DNA of 64,000 nt from the NCBI GenBank assembly GCA_039725955.1, contig CP091034.1:1240001-1304000 (forward strand), in the 5' to 3' direction. The notes beneath the pieces are model-generated. The model searched no databases and was not told the DNA's origin. It worked only from the letters and a program-made list of their open reading frames with translations. Source of the stretch: Sinorhizobium sp. B11 (lineage in GTDB: Bacteria > Pseudomonadota > Alphaproteobacteria > Rhizobiales > Rhizobiaceae). The translations under genes were made by a program, and so were the position numbers. Shown here piece after piece: positions 21,204 through 30,688 of the stretch. The number at the start of each line of letters is the position of its first letter. Position 1 is the stretch's first letter.

Positions 21204-21662
21204 TTATGCACGGTCTTCGCGGGGAGCGCGATCGGGACGCGGGCCACGCTGGAAGTCGCCGTCACGGCGCGGCGGACGATCGCCGAATTCGCGGCGCGGG
21301 CCACGGTCGCCGCCTTCACGCGGACCACGGTCGTCGCGGTCGCGCTTCTGCATCATGGCAGACGGGCCGTCTTCGTGCTTTTCAACAGCGATGGTCATGT
21401 AGCGAAGAACGTCTTCGCTGATGCGCATCTGGCGTTCCATTTCCTGGATCGCAGCTGCCGGTGCATCAATGTCCATCAGGGCGTAGTGAGCCTTGCGGTT
21501 CTTCTTGATGCGGTAGGTGAGGGACTTGAGGCCCCAGTTTTCGATACGCCCGACCTTACCACCGTTAGCTTCGATAACACCCTTGTACTGTTCTACGAGG
21601 GCATCAACCTGCTGCGTGGAAATATCCTGTCGGGCAAGGAATACATGTTCATAAAGAGCCAT
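21204..21662 (-). CDS. rpsF: 30S ribosomal protein S6
   Basis: 152 residues. The S6 fold spans [15 protein letters not shown] to about residue 95. A tail of about 45 residues rich in Arg, Asp and Gly ([17 protein letters not shown]) follows, as in other rhizobia. The start at 21662 (MALYEHV) is the universal S6 N-terminus; the frame is open to 21788 but the extra residues are not S6-like. It is the first gene of the rpsF-rpsR-DUF2232-rplI operon. Confidence 0.96.
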   Translation of the reverse strand: MALYEHVFLARQDISTQQVDALVEQYKGVIEANGGKVGRIENWGLKSLTYRIKKNRKAHYALMDIDAPAAAIQEMERQMRISEDVLRYMTIAVEKHEDGPSAMMQKRDRDDRGPREGGDRGPRREFGDRPPRRDGDFQRGPRPDRAPREDRA

Positions 21663-21885
21663 GACAGCTTTGCCTTTCTTGCGTTGATCAGAACCCGGCA
21701 TTCGGCGGCTAAGCCTCAACGACTGCTCCTGAGAGGCGATAGCGCCAAGCAAGAAAAGCGTTTCCGAGACGGTCGAGAGCGGAGACACGGGAGGCTGGAA
21801 CGCTTCCGTTCCGAACGGCTCGCAAGAAGCAAACCGGCCCTCCGTTCAGCCACCAGCCAGAAGACCGGGTTAACGAACAGGGGCG

Positions 21886-21913
21886 CTTATACGGATTTTT
21901 GCGCGAAAGGCAA
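21886..21913 (-). promoter_or_regulatory. Candidate promoter of the rpsF operon
   Basis: Minus-strand TTGCCT, 16-bp spacer, TATAAG. It matches four of six consensus bases in the -35 and five of six in the -10. It is the best pair in the gap upstream of rpsF. Confidence 0.45.
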
Positions 21914-21969
21914 GGGAAGCGGGCAACAAACTACGAAAAGCGGCCACCGCCAGCCGGAATGAGAAAAGA

Positions 21970-21985
21970 GCGCGATTGCTCGCGC
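21970..21985 (-). terminator. Short hairpin after the aldo/keto reductase gene
   Basis: Stem GCGCGA / TCGCGC with loop TTGC, followed on the minus strand by TCTTTTCTC. It is 28 bp after the stop at 22014. Confidence 0.5.
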
Positions 21986-22013
21986 CCTCAAAACGTCGGG
22001 GATACCGACCCCC

Positions 22014-23057
22014 TCAGAGCGGCATCGGATACTGCCGGTGAACCTTCTCGATCTCCGCCAACACTTCGCCGCTGAGCTTCACGCCGACGGATCCAATATC
22101 CGTCTTCAGCTGTGCCATCGTGGTTGCACCGATGATGACCGAGGTCATGAAGCGACGGGTCAGGCAGAAGGCGAGTGCCATCTGCGACGGATCGAGCCCA
22201 TGCCGAGCCGCGATATCGAGATAGGCCTTCGTCGGCGCTTCCTGCAGCGGCTGCAGGCGGCCGCCGAGATCACCGTTGATCGCGGCGCGCGTGCCCGCAG
22301 GCTTCTCGCCATTGATGTATTTCCCACTCAGAATGCCGGCGGCAAGCGGCGAATAGGCGAGGAGGCCGACTTCCTCGTGATGGGAGAGTTCCGCGAGGTC
22401 GAGATCGAAATGGCGGTAGAGAAGATTATATTCGTTCTGGGTGCTGGCGACGCGCGGCAGGTTCATCTGCTCGGAGAGGCTCACATATTTCTGGATGCCC
22501 CAGGTCGTCTCGTTGGATAGGCCGAAGGCGCGGATCTTGCCCTCCTTCACCAGTTCGCCCACCGTCTGCAAAATATCGGTCATGTTGGCGACGGCCTTGG
22601 CACGATCCTGCCCGAACGGATCGTAGTGCCAGCTCTGGCGGAAATGGAAATGGCCGCGGTTCGGCCAGTGGATCTGATAGAGATCGACATATTCCGTCTT
22701 CAGCCGCTTCAGGCTGGCCTCGAGCGCGAGGCGGATATTCTTGCAGTCGGCGCCTTCGCCGTTGCGCAGGTAGGAGCGGCCGGTACCGGCAACCTTGGTG
22801 GCAAGAACGATATCCTTGCGCTTGCCGGTCCTTTCGAACCAGCTGCCGATATACTCCTCCGTGCGGCCCTGTGTTTCGGCCGAAACAGGCGTGGTCGGAT
22901 AAAGCTCGGCAGTATCGAAGAAATTGATGCCTTCCTGGACAGCGTAGTCCATCTGCTCGTGGGCTTCCGCCTCGCTGTTCTGCGTGCCCCAGGTCATGGT
23001 GCCAAGGCAAATCTCGGAAACGGAAATATCGGTGCGGCCTAATTTATTATATTTCAT
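22014..23057 (-). CDS. tas: Aldo/keto reductase, Tas type
   Basis: 347 residues, the size of E. coli Tas. It is an NADPH-dependent aldo/keto reductase (TIM barrel): catalytic Asp and Tyr in FFDTAELYP (residues 47-55), Lys in VLATKVAG, His in YQIHWPNRG. The C-terminal NADP site includes SVIIGATTMAQLK. The substrate is not known; Tas was named for a tyrosine-auxotrophy suppressor. The start MKYNKLGRTD at 23057 is standard for the family; the frame is open far upstream (to 23522) but overlaps fabD. Confidence 0.88.
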   Translation of the reverse strand: MKYNKLGRTDISVSEICLGTMTWGTQNSEAEAHEQMDYAVQEGINFFDTAELYPTTPVSAETQGRTEEYIGSWFERTGKRKDIVLATKVAGTGRSYLRNGEGADCKNIRLALEASLKRLKTEYVDLYQIHWPNRGHFHFRQSWHYDPFGQDRAKAVANMTDILQTVGELVKEGKIRAFGLSNETTWGIQKYVSLSEQMNLPRVASTQNEYNLLYRHFDLDLAELSHHEEVGLLAYSPLAAGILSGKYINGEKPAGTRAAINGDLGGRLQPLQEAPTKAYLDIAARHGLDPSQMALAFCLTRRFMTSVIIGATTMAQLKTDIGSVGVKLSGEVLAEIEKVHRQYPMPL

Positions 23058-23265
23058 CGGAAACCTTGGGCATGGTCTGAAAAAGGGAAAGGCGTGGGAA
23101 GAGCCGCGCAAATCTAGGACGGATTTGCCGAAGCGCAAGAGAAAAAACCGAGCGTTTCCGCTGGGGCGAAAGGCTTTGGAGAGAATCTGCCGCCACTTGA
23201 CTCTCAAAGAAAGAATGTCAATTGGAGGCGAAATGGCCCGACGGGCACTATCGAGGGATTGAAAA

Positions 23266-24210
23266 ATGACCATTGCTTTCACTTTTCCCGGCCAGGGCAG
23301 CCAGGCCGTTGGCATGGGCAAGGATCTCGCCGAGAATTTTGCAGAAGCCCGCGCCGTTTTCGAAGAGGTCGATGAAGCGCTCGGTGAAAAGCTTTCCGAC
23401 ACCATGTTCAACGGTCCCGAGGACAAGCTGACGCTTACGGCAAACGCCCAGCCGGCGCTGATGGCCGTCTCCCTGGCCGTTATCCGCGTTCTCGAAGCGA
23501 GGGGGCTCGATCTGAAGGCCAAGGTCGCCTATGTCGCCGGCCATTCTCTTGGCGAATATTCCGCCCTCTGTGCCGCCGGCACCTTCTCGATAGCAGACAC
23601 GGCCCGTCTTCTGCGCATCCGCGGCAATGCCATGCAGGCTGCCGTGCCTGTCGGCGTCGGCGCCATGGCCGCCATCATCGGCCTCGAACATGCCGACGTG
23701 CAGGCCGTCTGTGAGGAGGCTGCAGCGATCGGCTCCTGTCAGATTGCCAACGACAACGGCGGCGGCCAGCTCGTCATATCGGGCGAGAAGTCGGCCGTCG
23801 AAAAGGCCGCTGGCTTGGCGACCGACAAGGGCGCCAAGCGAGCCATTCTGTTGCCGGTCTCCGCTCCCTTCCATTCGAAGCTGATGGCACCTGCCGCAGA
23901 TGCCATGCGCGAGGCGCTCGCCGGCGTGAAGAAGGCCAATCCGGTCGTGCCCCTTATCGCAAATGTTCGCGCAGCACCTGTCACGGATGCCGAGGAGATC
24001 GCAGCCCTTCTCGTCGAGCAAGTCACCGGACAGGTTCGCTGGCGCGAAACGGTGGAATGGTTTGCCGCAAATGGCGTCACCACGCTCTATGAACTCGGTG
24101 CCGGCAAGGTCCTGACTGGTCTTGCGCGCCGCATAGACAAGACTATCAATGGCGTCTCGGTCAACGGCCCAGCCGATATCGACGCTGCCATTGCCGCACT
24201 CACGGCCTGA
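23266..24210 (+). CDS. fabD: Malonyl-CoA:ACP transacylase
   Basis: 314 residues. It loads malonate from CoA onto acyl carrier protein. The nucleophile serine is in AGHSLGEYSAL near residue 93, the FPGQGSQAVGMG motif is at the N-terminus, and the catalytic histidine lies in SAPFHSKLM near residue 203. The ATG follows GAGGGATTGAAAA. First gene of the fatty-acid cluster fabD-fabG-acpP-fabF. Confidence 0.96.
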   Translation: MTIAFTFPGQGSQAVGMGKDLAENFAEARAVFEEVDEALGEKLSDTMFNGPEDKLTLTANAQPALMAVSLAVIRVLEARGLDLKAKVAYVAGHSLGEYSALCAAGTFSIADTARLLRIRGNAMQAAVPVGVGAMAAIIGLEHADVQAVCEEAAAIGSCQIANDNGGGQLVISGEKSAVEKAAGLATDKGAKRAILLPVSAPFHSKLMAPAADAMREALAGVKKANPVVPLIANVRAAPVTDAEEIAALLVEQVTGQVRWRETVEWFAANGVTTLYELGAGKVLTGLARRIDKTINGVSVNGPADIDAAIAALTA

Positions 24211-24239
24211 TTGCCCCACTTTATATAAGGAACGTTCCC

Positions 24240-24977
24240 ATGTTCGATCTTTCCGGCCGCAAGGCTCTCGTCACCGGCGCATCGGGCGGCATTGGCGAAG
24301 AAATCGCCCGCCTTCTTCACAAGCAGGGCGCCATTGTCGGCCTGCACGGAACTCGCGTCGAAAAGCTCGAGGCTCTCGCAAACGAACTCGGCGATCGCGT
24401 GAAGATCTTCCCGGCGAACCTTTCGGATCGCGACGAAGTCAAGGCTCTCGGCCAGAAGGCGGAAGCCGATCTCGAAGGCGTCGATATCCTCGTCAACAAT
24501 GCCGGCATCACCAAGGACGGTCTCTTCGTTCGCATGAGCGATGAGGACTGGGATGCTGTTCTCGAAGTGAACCTGACGGCGACCTTCCGCCTGACGCGCG
24601 AGCTCACCCATCCGATGATGCGCCGCCGTTATGGCCGCATCATCAACATCACCTCCGTCGTCGGCGTCACCGGCAATCCGGGACAGGCGAACTACTGCGC
24701 CTCCAAGGCCGGTATGATCGGCTTCACGAAATCTCTGGCGCAGGAGATCGCCACGCGCAACGTGACGGTCAACTGTGTTGCCCCGGGCTTCATCGAAAGC
24801 GCCATGACAGGCAAGCTGAACGACAAGCAGAAGGAAGCGATCATGGGTGCGATCCCCATGAAGCGCATGGGAACCGGCGCCGAAGTGGCCTCGGCCGTCG
24901 CCTATCTCGCGTCCGCTGAGGCCGCCTATATGACGGGTCAGACGCTGCATGTGAACGGCGGCATGGCCATGATCTGA
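24240..24977 (+). CDS. fabG: 3-oxoacyl-ACP reductase
   Basis: 245 residues, SDR fold. It reduces 3-oxoacyl-ACP with NADPH. TGASGGIGEEIA (residues 12-23), NNAGITKDGL, catalytic Ser in ITSVVG and YCASKAG with Tyr-Lys are all present. The ATG follows AAGGAACGTTCCC, 29 bp after fabD. Confidence 0.95.
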   Translation: MFDLSGRKALVTGASGGIGEEIARLLHKQGAIVGLHGTRVEKLEALANELGDRVKIFPANLSDRDEVKALGQKAEADLEGVDILVNNAGITKDGLFVRMSDEDWDAVLEVNLTATFRLTRELTHPMMRRRYGRIINITSVVGVTGNPGQANYCASKAGMIGFTKSLAQEIATRNVTVNCVAPGFIESAMTGKLNDKQKEAIMGAIPMKRMGTGAEVASAVAYLASAEAAYMTGQTLHVNGGMAMI

Positions 24978-25262
24978 AACGATTAGCTGCCGCAGTCGCC
25001 GATTTAAGCCAATAGCGTGTTGAGCAATCACGAACGGTTGATTTTCTGGCTTTGCGGCAGACTTAAAGCATGTTAAGCGGGCCATGACTGTCAACAGTCG
25101 TCCCGAAAAAGCAGACGGACCGGCGGGCTTTTCGCAAGCCTGGGACTTCTCTAAAGCCGGGTAAACGAGTTTGCCGAGGATGTCTGAACGCATCGCAGGC
25201 TGAAACAGGGTAGGGGTGTCAGAAGGACATTCCGATCAGGACATAAGGTCGAGGAAACCGAC
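24978..25262. promoter_or_regulatory. acpP upstream region
   Basis: 285 bp between fabG and acpP, long enough for a separate acpP promoter and leader, as is usual for this very highly expressed gene. It contains a palindrome GACTGTCAACAGTC (25086-25099) that could be an operator. Close to the gene, GAGGAAACCGAC precedes the start codon. I could not identify clear promoter hexamers. Confidence 0.45.
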
Positions 25263-25499
25263 ATGAGCGATATCGCAGAACGCGTAAAGAAAATTGTTAT
25301 TGATCATCTTGGCGTCGATGCCGACAAGGTCGTCGAGAGCGCCAGCTTTATCGACGATCTGGGCGCCGACTCGCTCGACACGGTCGAACTGGTCATGGCT
25401 TTCGAAGAAGAATTCGGCGTTGAAATCCCCGATGATGCCGCTGACTCGATCCTGACCGTTGGCGATGCCGTGAAGTTTATTGAAAAGGCTCAGGCCTGA
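25263..25499 (+). CDS. acpP: Acyl carrier protein
   Basis: 78 residues, acidic. The phosphopantetheine serine is in [12 protein letters not shown] (Ser about residue 37). It carries growing acyl chains in type II fatty acid synthesis and also feeds lipid A. Its own terminator follows at 25514-25547. Confidence 0.97.
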   Translation: MSDIAERVKKIVIDHLGVDADKVVESASFIDDLGADSLDTVELVMAFEEEFGVEIPDDAADSILTVGDAVKFIEKAQA

Positions 25500-25513
25500 T
25501 ACTGTGCATTCGA

Positions 25514-25547
25514 GAAAGGGCGGGCCAAGAGTCCGCCCTTTTCTTTT
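25514..25547 (+). terminator. Intrinsic terminator after acpP
   Basis: Stem AAAGGGCGG (25515-25523) and CCGCCCTTT (25533-25541) with a 9-base loop, then TCTTTT. It separates acpP from fabF, 93 bp away, and would allow acpP to be expressed above fabF. Confidence 0.85.
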
Positions 25548-25592
25548 GAGCATGTTTCTCCATAAAACATAACAGACGGGGGAAAGCAGTCG

Positions 25593-26855
25593 ATGAGAAG
25601 GGTCGTCATTACTGGTACCGGCATGGTATCGCCCTTGGGATGCGGAACGGAAGTTACCTGGTCCCGCCTGCTTGCGGGAGCAAACGGCGCCCGTCTCGTG
25701 TCCGAATTCGAAGTCGAGGATCTCCCTGCCAAGATTGCTTGCCGCATTCCCGTCGGCGATGGTTCTGACGGTACGTTCAATGCCGACGATTGGATGGAGC
25801 CGAAGGAACAGCGCAAGGTAGACCCTTTCATCATCTACGGCATGGCTGCTGCCGACATGGCGCTCAAGGATGCCGACTGGCATCCGGAAACCGATGAGGA
25901 CCAGATCGCCACCGGCGTGCTGATCGGCTCCGGCATCGGCGGCATCGAGGGTATTGTCGAAGCCGGCTATACGCTGCGCGACAAAGGCCCGCGCCGCATC
26001 TCTCCTTTCTTCATTCCCGGTCGGCTGATCAACCTTGTTTCGGGCCAGGTCTCCATTCGCCATAAGCTGCGCGGCCCGAACCATTCGGTTGTTACCGCCT
26101 GCTCCACCGGTGCGCACGCCATTGGCGATGCTGCCCGTCTCATTGCGCTCGGCGATGCCGATGTCATGGTCGCCGGTGGCACGGAATCCCCGGTCAGCCG
26201 CATTTCGCTTGCCGGCTTTGCTGCCTGCAAGGCGCTGTCGACGCAGCACAATGACGACCCGCAGAAAGCGTCGCGCCCCTATGACAGGGATCGTGACGGT
26301 TTCGTCATGGGCGAGGGCGCCGGCATTGTCGTTCTCGAAGAGCTGGACCATGCGTTGGCACGCGGCGCCAAGATCTATGCAGAAGTGGTTGGTTACGGCC
26401 TTTCCGGCGATGCCTTCCACATCACCGCTCCGTCTGAAGACGGCGATGGCGCGTTCCGCTGCATGACCATGGCGCTGAAGCGCGCCGGCCTGACGCCTGC
26501 CGATGTCGACTACATCAACGCCCACGGCACTTCGACCATGGCCGATACGATCGAGCTAGGCGCCGTTGAGCGCCTCGTCGGCAATGCGGCCTCGAAGATC
26601 TCGATGTCGTCGACCAAATCCGCGACCGGCCACCTGCTCGGTGCCGCCGGCGCCATCGAGGCGATCTTCACGACCCTCGCAATTCGGGATAATGTCGCCC
26701 CTCCGACGCTCAACCTCGACAATCCTGAGCGGGAAACCGCAATCGACCTCGTTCCGCACAAGGCTCGTGAGCGAGAAATTAACGTGGCGCTATCCAACTC
26801 ATTCGGATTCGGCGGCACGAATGCATCGCTCGTGCTGCGCCGCTACGTCGCGTAA
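25593..26855 (+). CDS. fabF: 3-oxoacyl-ACP synthase II
   Basis: 420 residues. It condenses malonyl-ACP with acyl-ACP in chain elongation. The Cys-His-His triad is intact: TACSTGAHAIGDAA (Cys about 168), NAHGTSTMADT (His about 308) and KSATGHLLGAAGA (His about 345). The ATG follows GGGGGAAAGCAGTCG. Confidence 0.96.
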   Translation: MRRVVITGTGMVSPLGCGTEVTWSRLLAGANGARLVSEFEVEDLPAKIACRIPVGDGSDGTFNADDWMEPKEQRKVDPFIIYGMAAADMALKDADWHPETDEDQIATGVLIGSGIGGIEGIVEAGYTLRDKGPRRISPFFIPGRLINLVSGQVSIRHKLRGPNHSVVTACSTGAHAIGDAARLIALGDADVMVAGGTESPVSRISLAGFAACKALSTQHNDDPQKASRPYDRDRDGFVMGEGAGIVVLEELDHALARGAKIYAEVVGYGLSGDAFHITAPSEDGDGAFRCMTMALKRAGLTPADVDYINAHGTSTMADTIELGAVERLVGNAASKISMSSTKSATGHLLGAAGAIEAIFTTLAIRDNVAPPTLNLDNPERETAIDLVPHKAREREINVALSNSFGFGGTNASLVLRRYVA

Positions 26856-26971
26856 CAGACGGTTCACGACACGGGCGAACGTCAAACGGCGTCAGGAAGC
26901 GCGGCAGAACCTGTTTTTGCCGCATTACTTCGCGAAATAGCGAAGCGGGGCCAAGTTTTAGAGGATTGCCG

Positions 26972-28192
26972 GTGAGCGACACGACCAACCAGAGCAGCGA
27001 CAACGGCCAGCCGGCGCAGAAGGGACCGATCATCCCGAAATCGCCGAGCGAAGCCCTGCGCCCGGAACGTGTCCCCGAGCCGCCGAAGCGCTCCAGGAAT
27101 GCTCGCAGTCAGGTCATCCTCTTCCTGAATTTCGTAATGACCATGGCCGTTGTCGTCTGCATTGCCGGTCTCATCGGCTTCTACTACGCCATCACCGCGT
27201 ATCAGAACCCCGGTCCGCTGCAGACGAACACCAACTTCATCGTCCGCAATGGGGCGGGCCTCGCGGAAATTGCTACAAACCTCGAGCGCAATCTGATCAT
27301 CTCGGATGCCCGGGTCTTCCGCTATCTGACGGCCACGCATCTTACGGATGGCGAGAGCCTCAAGGCCGGTGAATACGAGATCAAGGCGCACGCGTCCATG
27401 AACGAGATCATGGAACTGCTGAAATCCGGTAAGTCCATCCTCTATTCCGTCTCCTTCCCGGAAGGCCTGACGGTGCGACAAATGTTCGACCGCATGCTTG
27501 ATGATGCGGTCCTCGAAGGCGACCTGCCGGCTGCCCTGCCGGCGGAAGGCAGCCTGCGGCCCGACACTTACAAGTTCTCGCGCGGCACCAAGCGCTCCGA
27601 AATCATCGACCAGATGGCTGCAGCCCAGCAGAAGCTTGTCGATCAGATCTGGGAACGGCGCGATCCTTCGTTGCTCCTGAAGAGCAAGGAAGAGTTCGTC
27701 ACGCTCGCCTCCATCGTCGAGAAGGAGACGGGAGTGCCGGATGAGCGCGCGCATGTCGCCTCCGTCTTCCTCAACCGTCTTGGCAAGGGGATGCGGCTGC
27801 AGTCCGATCCGACCATCATCTATGGTCTCTTCGGTGGCGGGGGCAAACCCTCCGACCGGCCGATCTATCAGTCGGACCTCAAGAAAGAGACCCCCTTCAA
27901 CACCTACGTCATCAAGGGCCTGCCGCCGACCCCGATTGCCAATCCCGGCAAGGATGCGCTGGAAGCTGTCGCCAATCCCTGGAAGACGCAGGACCTCTAT
28001 TTCGTCGCCGATGGCTCCGGCGGCCACGTCTTTGCGGCAACGCTCGAAGAGCACAATGCCAACGTCAAGCGCTGGCGCAAGCTCGAAGCAGACAAGGGCG
28101 CCGATCCTGAAATTGCCGTCGACGGACAACCGGAAGACCAGCCGGCGGACAATACATCCGCAGTTCCGCCGAAGAAAAAGAAGATCAACTGA
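26972..28192 (+). CDS. mltG: Endolytic transglycosylase MltG
   Basis: 406 residues. It cuts nascent peptidoglycan strands and is thought to end glycan polymerisation. One membrane anchor near residues 45-70 (FLNFVMTMAVVVCIAGLIGF) follows a cytoplasmic proline-rich N-terminus; the YceG domain has the catalytic glutamate in SIVEKETGVPDER (about residue 250). The C-terminus is a disordered tail ending in PKKKKIN. GTG at 26972 is chosen because AGAGGA stands six bases upstream; the TTG two codons earlier is less likely. Confidence 0.92.
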   Translation: MSDTTNQSSDNGQPAQKGPIIPKSPSEALRPERVPEPPKRSRNARSQVILFLNFVMTMAVVVCIAGLIGFYYAITAYQNPGPLQTNTNFIVRNGAGLAEIATNLERNLIISDARVFRYLTATHLTDGESLKAGEYEIKAHASMNEIMELLKSGKSILYSVSFPEGLTVRQMFDRMLDDAVLEGDLPAALPAEGSLRPDTYKFSRGTKRSEIIDQMAAAQQKLVDQIWERRDPSLLLKSKEEFVTLASIVEKETGVPDERAHVASVFLNRLGKGMRLQSDPTIIYGLFGGGGKPSDRPIYQSDLKKETPFNTYVIKGLPPTPIANPGKDALEAVANPWKTQDLYFVADGSGGHVFAATLEEHNANVKRWRKLEADKGADPEIAVDGQPEDQPADNTSAVPPKKKKIN

Positions 28193-28208
28193 TGTCGGGA
28201 GGCCTTTG

Positions 28209-29096
28209 ATGGCATTGCAGTCCATGACCGGTTTCGCGCGGCGCGAGGGAACGACTGGCCGCTGGCGCTGGGCATGGGAATTGCGCTCGGTCAACGGCAA
28301 GGGCCTCGACGTCAGACTGCGGCTTCCGCCCGGTCTGGAGCGCCTGGAAACCGATGTTCGCCGCATTGCCGGCGAGAATTTCAGCCGCGGCAATCTGCAG
28401 GCTACGCTGGCGCTGACCTCGGGTGAAAGCCAGCTTGAAGCCGTGCTCAATCAGGATGCCTTCGCTGCCGTTCTCGCGATGCGCGACAAGCTCGAAGGTC
28501 TTATCGATCCGGCGCCATTGAGGCTTGATACGCTGCTTTCCATCCGAGGCCTCGTCGATTTCCGCGAGACGCAGGACAGCGAAGAGACGGTCGCTGTCCG
28601 CGATGCCGATATCATGTCGGGACTGAAGGCTGCGCTTTCCGATCTCAGGAGCATGCGTGAGCAGGAGGGAGCGGCACTGGCGCGCGTGCTTCTTGGCCAC
28701 GTCGCGACGGTCGAGGCGCTGACAAGCACGATCGAAGCCGATCCTTCGCGCTCGCCGCAGGAGATCGCGGCAAGGCTCTCCGCGCAGGTGGCACTCCTCA
28801 TGGAAGGAACCGGCGCTCTCGACCGTGACCGCCTGCACGCCGAAGCGGCACTGCTCGCGACGAAGGCGGATCTGCGCGAAGAGATCGACCGACTGAAGGC
28901 CCATGTCGCCGCCGCCCGCGATCTCGTGACAAAAGGTGGCCCGGTTGGCCGAAAGCTCGATTTCCTTGCACAGGAATTTAACCGAGAATCGAATACGATA
29001 TGCTCGAAGTCGAACGCATCGGCCGTCACCGCAGCCGGGATCGAGCTGAAGGTGGTGATCGATCAGTTCCGCGAGCAGGTCCAGAATTTGGAGTAG
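28209..29096 (+). CDS. yicC: YicC/YloC-family endoribonuclease
   Basis: 295 residues. N-terminal MALQSMTGFARREG and WELRSVNGKGLDVRLRLP are the YicC signature, and the C-terminal DUF1732 part ends EFNRESNTICSKSNA...LKVVIDQFREQVQN, as in the family. YicC proteins are reported as endoribonucleases. The ATG at 28209 follows GGGAGGCCTTTG; the frame is open far upstream inside mltG. It directly precedes gmk, as in many Proteobacteria. Confidence 0.92.
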   Translation: MALQSMTGFARREGTTGRWRWAWELRSVNGKGLDVRLRLPPGLERLETDVRRIAGENFSRGNLQATLALTSGESQLEAVLNQDAFAAVLAMRDKLEGLIDPAPLRLDTLLSIRGLVDFRETQDSEETVAVRDADIMSGLKAALSDLRSMREQEGAALARVLLGHVATVEALTSTIEADPSRSPQEIAARLSAQVALLMEGTGALDRDRLHAEAALLATKADLREEIDRLKAHVAAARDLVTKGGPVGRKLDFLAQEFNRESNTICSKSNASAVTAAGIELKVVIDQFREQVQNLE

Positions 29097-29099
29097 GAC

Positions 29100-29762
29100 A
29101 TGAGCCCGGCGAAAATCTCGTCCATCCAGATCGCCCGTCGCGGTCTGATGCTGGTTATCTCGTCGCCCTCGGGTGCCGGTAAATCCACCATCGCGCGGAC
29201 GCTTTTGGAAACGGACAAGCAGATCGGCCTTTCCGTCAGCGTCACGACACGTCAGCGCCGGCCCAGCGAAGTGGAAGGCATCCACTATCATTTCAAGACC
29301 GTGCGGGAATTCGAGCGGCTGCGCGATTCCGATTCTCTGCTCGAATGGGCCGAGGTTCACGGCAATTTCTACGGCACGCCTCGCGAGCCGGTGGAACAGG
29401 CCATGTCCGAAGGCCGCGACATGCTGTTCGATATCGACTGGCAGGGCGCTCAACAGCTGCAGCAGAAGATGCAGGCCGACGTGGTCTCGATCTTCGTGCT
29501 GCCGCCGACCATGACCGAGCTGCAGTCGCGCCTGCATCGCCGCGCCGAGGATTCCGAGGAGGTCATTCAGACGCGCCTGGCAAATTCCCGTGCCGAGATC
29601 GCCCACTGGCGTGAATACGATTACGTCATCATCAATGATGACCTGAACGCTGCATTCGATGCCGTGCAGTCAATCGTCAAGGCCGAGCGCCTGCGCCGCG
29701 ACCGCCGTCATGGCATGTTCGACTTCGTCCGCGAGTTGCTAGAGGAAACGCCGGTTCTCTAA
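29100..29762 (+). CDS. gmk: Guanylate kinase
   Basis: 220 residues. It phosphorylates GMP to GDP. P-loop [14 protein letters not shown] (residues about 21-34), then the GMP-binding [18 protein letters not shown]. It starts 3 bp after yicC with GGAGTAGGAC as ribosome site, and its stop is the edge of the repeat at 29761-29863. Confidence 0.96.
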   Translation: MSPAKISSIQIARRGLMLVISSPSGAGKSTIARTLLETDKQIGLSVSVTTRQRRPSEVEGIHYHFKTVREFERLRDSDSLLEWAEVHGNFYGTPREPVEQAMSEGRDMLFDIDWQGAQQLQQKMQADVVSIFVLPPTMTELQSRLHRRAEDSEEVIQTRLANSRAEIAHWREYDYVIINDDLNAAFDAVQSIVKAERLRRDRRHGMFDFVRELLEETPVL

Positions 29763-29863
29763 AGCAATTCCAGTAAAACTGCGCAGCGGTCTTGCGTCGG
29801 GAATCGCGTGAAAACAAGGCGATAGAGCATCTCCGTGATTCGAAGAAAAACAGAAACGCTCTA
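29761..29863. repeat. Full palindromic intergenic repeat (RIME-like), copy C
   Basis: It fills the space from the gmk stop to the rsmA stop. AAGCAATTCCAGTAAAACTG starts it, CGGGAATCGCGTGAAAACAA stands in the middle, and the last part is a hairpin-forming AGAGCATCTCCGTGATTCG ... AGAAACGCTCTA. It is the inverted counterpart of copy B (2203-2302). Supplies the rsmA stop codon. Confidence 0.75.
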
Positions 29864-30688
29864 AAGGCTGTTCGCCAGCCGGCAGAATTCTTCCACTGAT
29901 AGCGTCTCCGCCCGCCTAGCCGGATCGATACCGGCTTTGACAAGCAGGCTTTCGCCGCCGATGGGCTTCAGGCTCTGGCGCAGCATCTTGCGGCGCTGGC
30001 CGAAGGCTGCCTGCGTTACCTTTTCCAGATTGGTAACGGAGCAGGGGATCGGGTTCTCGTTGGGTGTCAGGTGCACGACTGTCGAGGTGACCTTCGGCGG
30101 CGGCGTGAAAGCCTGTGGCGGAATATCGAATGCCATCCGGGAGTTTGTTCGCCATCCCGCGAGCACGCCGAGGCGGCCATAGTGATCGTCGTCCTCGGAG
30201 GCGACGATCCGCTCGCCGACTTCTTTCTGGAACATCAGTGTCAGCGATTGCCAGAAGGGCGGCCATGCCTTCGGCAGCAGCCAGTTCACCAGCAGCTGGG
30301 TGCCGACATTATAGGGCAGGTTGGCGATGATCTTGACGGGACCTTCCGACGCCAGTGCCTCGAAATCTGTCTTCAGCGCATCGCCTTCGATAACCTCCAG
30401 CCGGCCGGGATAATGGTCGGCGATCTCGGCCAGCGCCGGCAGGCAGCGCGCATCCCGCTCGACCGCGATGACCTTCTTCGCGCCAAGCGCGAGGATCGCC
30501 CGAGTCAACCCGCCAGGTCCAGGCCCGACTTCAAAGACGGTCGCATCTTCAAGCGTGCCGGCCGTTCGGGCGACCTTCTGCGTCAGGTTGAGATCGAGCA
30601 GGAAGTTCTGCCCGAGCGCCTTGCGCGCGTCGAGGCCGTGGCGCTGGATAACCTCGCGAAGCGGCGGCAGACCGTCGAGTGCAGCCAT
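29861..30688 (-). CDS. rsmA: 16S rRNA dimethyladenosine transferase
   Basis: 275 residues (KsgA). It dimethylates A1518 and A1519 of 16S rRNA. SAM loop [15 protein letters not shown] near residue 55, catalytic [13 protein letters not shown] (NLPY) near residue 124, and N-terminal [10 protein letters not shown]. Its ATG overlaps the pdxA stop by one base (TAATG at 30686-30690). Last gene of the lptF...rsmA string; surA-pdxA-ksgA order is widespread. Confidence 0.96.
   Translation of the reverse strand: MAALDGLPPLREVIQRHGLDARKALGQNFLLDLNLTQKVARTAGTLEDATVFEVGPGPGGLTRAILALGAKKVIAVERDARCLPALAEIADHYPGRLEVIEGDALKTDFEALASEGPVKIIANLPYNVGTQLLVNWLLPKAWPPFWQSLTLMFQKEVGERIVASEDDDHYGRLGVLAGWRTNSRMAFDIPPQAFTPPPKVTSTVVHLTPNENPIPCSVTNLEKVTQAAFGQRRKMLRQSLKPIGGESLLVKAGIDPARRAETLSVEEFCRLANSL

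Larger units (their letters stand above)
21663..22013. other. Intergenic region: rpsF promoter and leader, and tas terminator
   Basis: 351 bp. On the minus strand TTGCCT (21908-21913) and TATAAG (21886-21891) are separated by 16 bp, a reasonable sigma-70 promoter that would give an rpsF leader of about 215 nt. That is long enough for S6/S18 autoregulation, but I cannot define the leader structure. Toward 22014 lies a short terminator of the aldo/keto reductase gene. Confidence 0.5.

Noticed and set aside
21663..21880. S6:S18 autoregulatory leader motif before rpsF
   Set aside because: The leader is long enough and contains CCG-rich hairpin-like sequence, but I could not define the known pairing with confidence.
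25086..25099. GACTGTCAACAGTC palindrome upstream of acpP as a fatty-acid regulator site
   Set aside because: It is palindromic but unlike known FadR or FabR operators; no second copy seen, so I report it only as part of the acpP upstream region.
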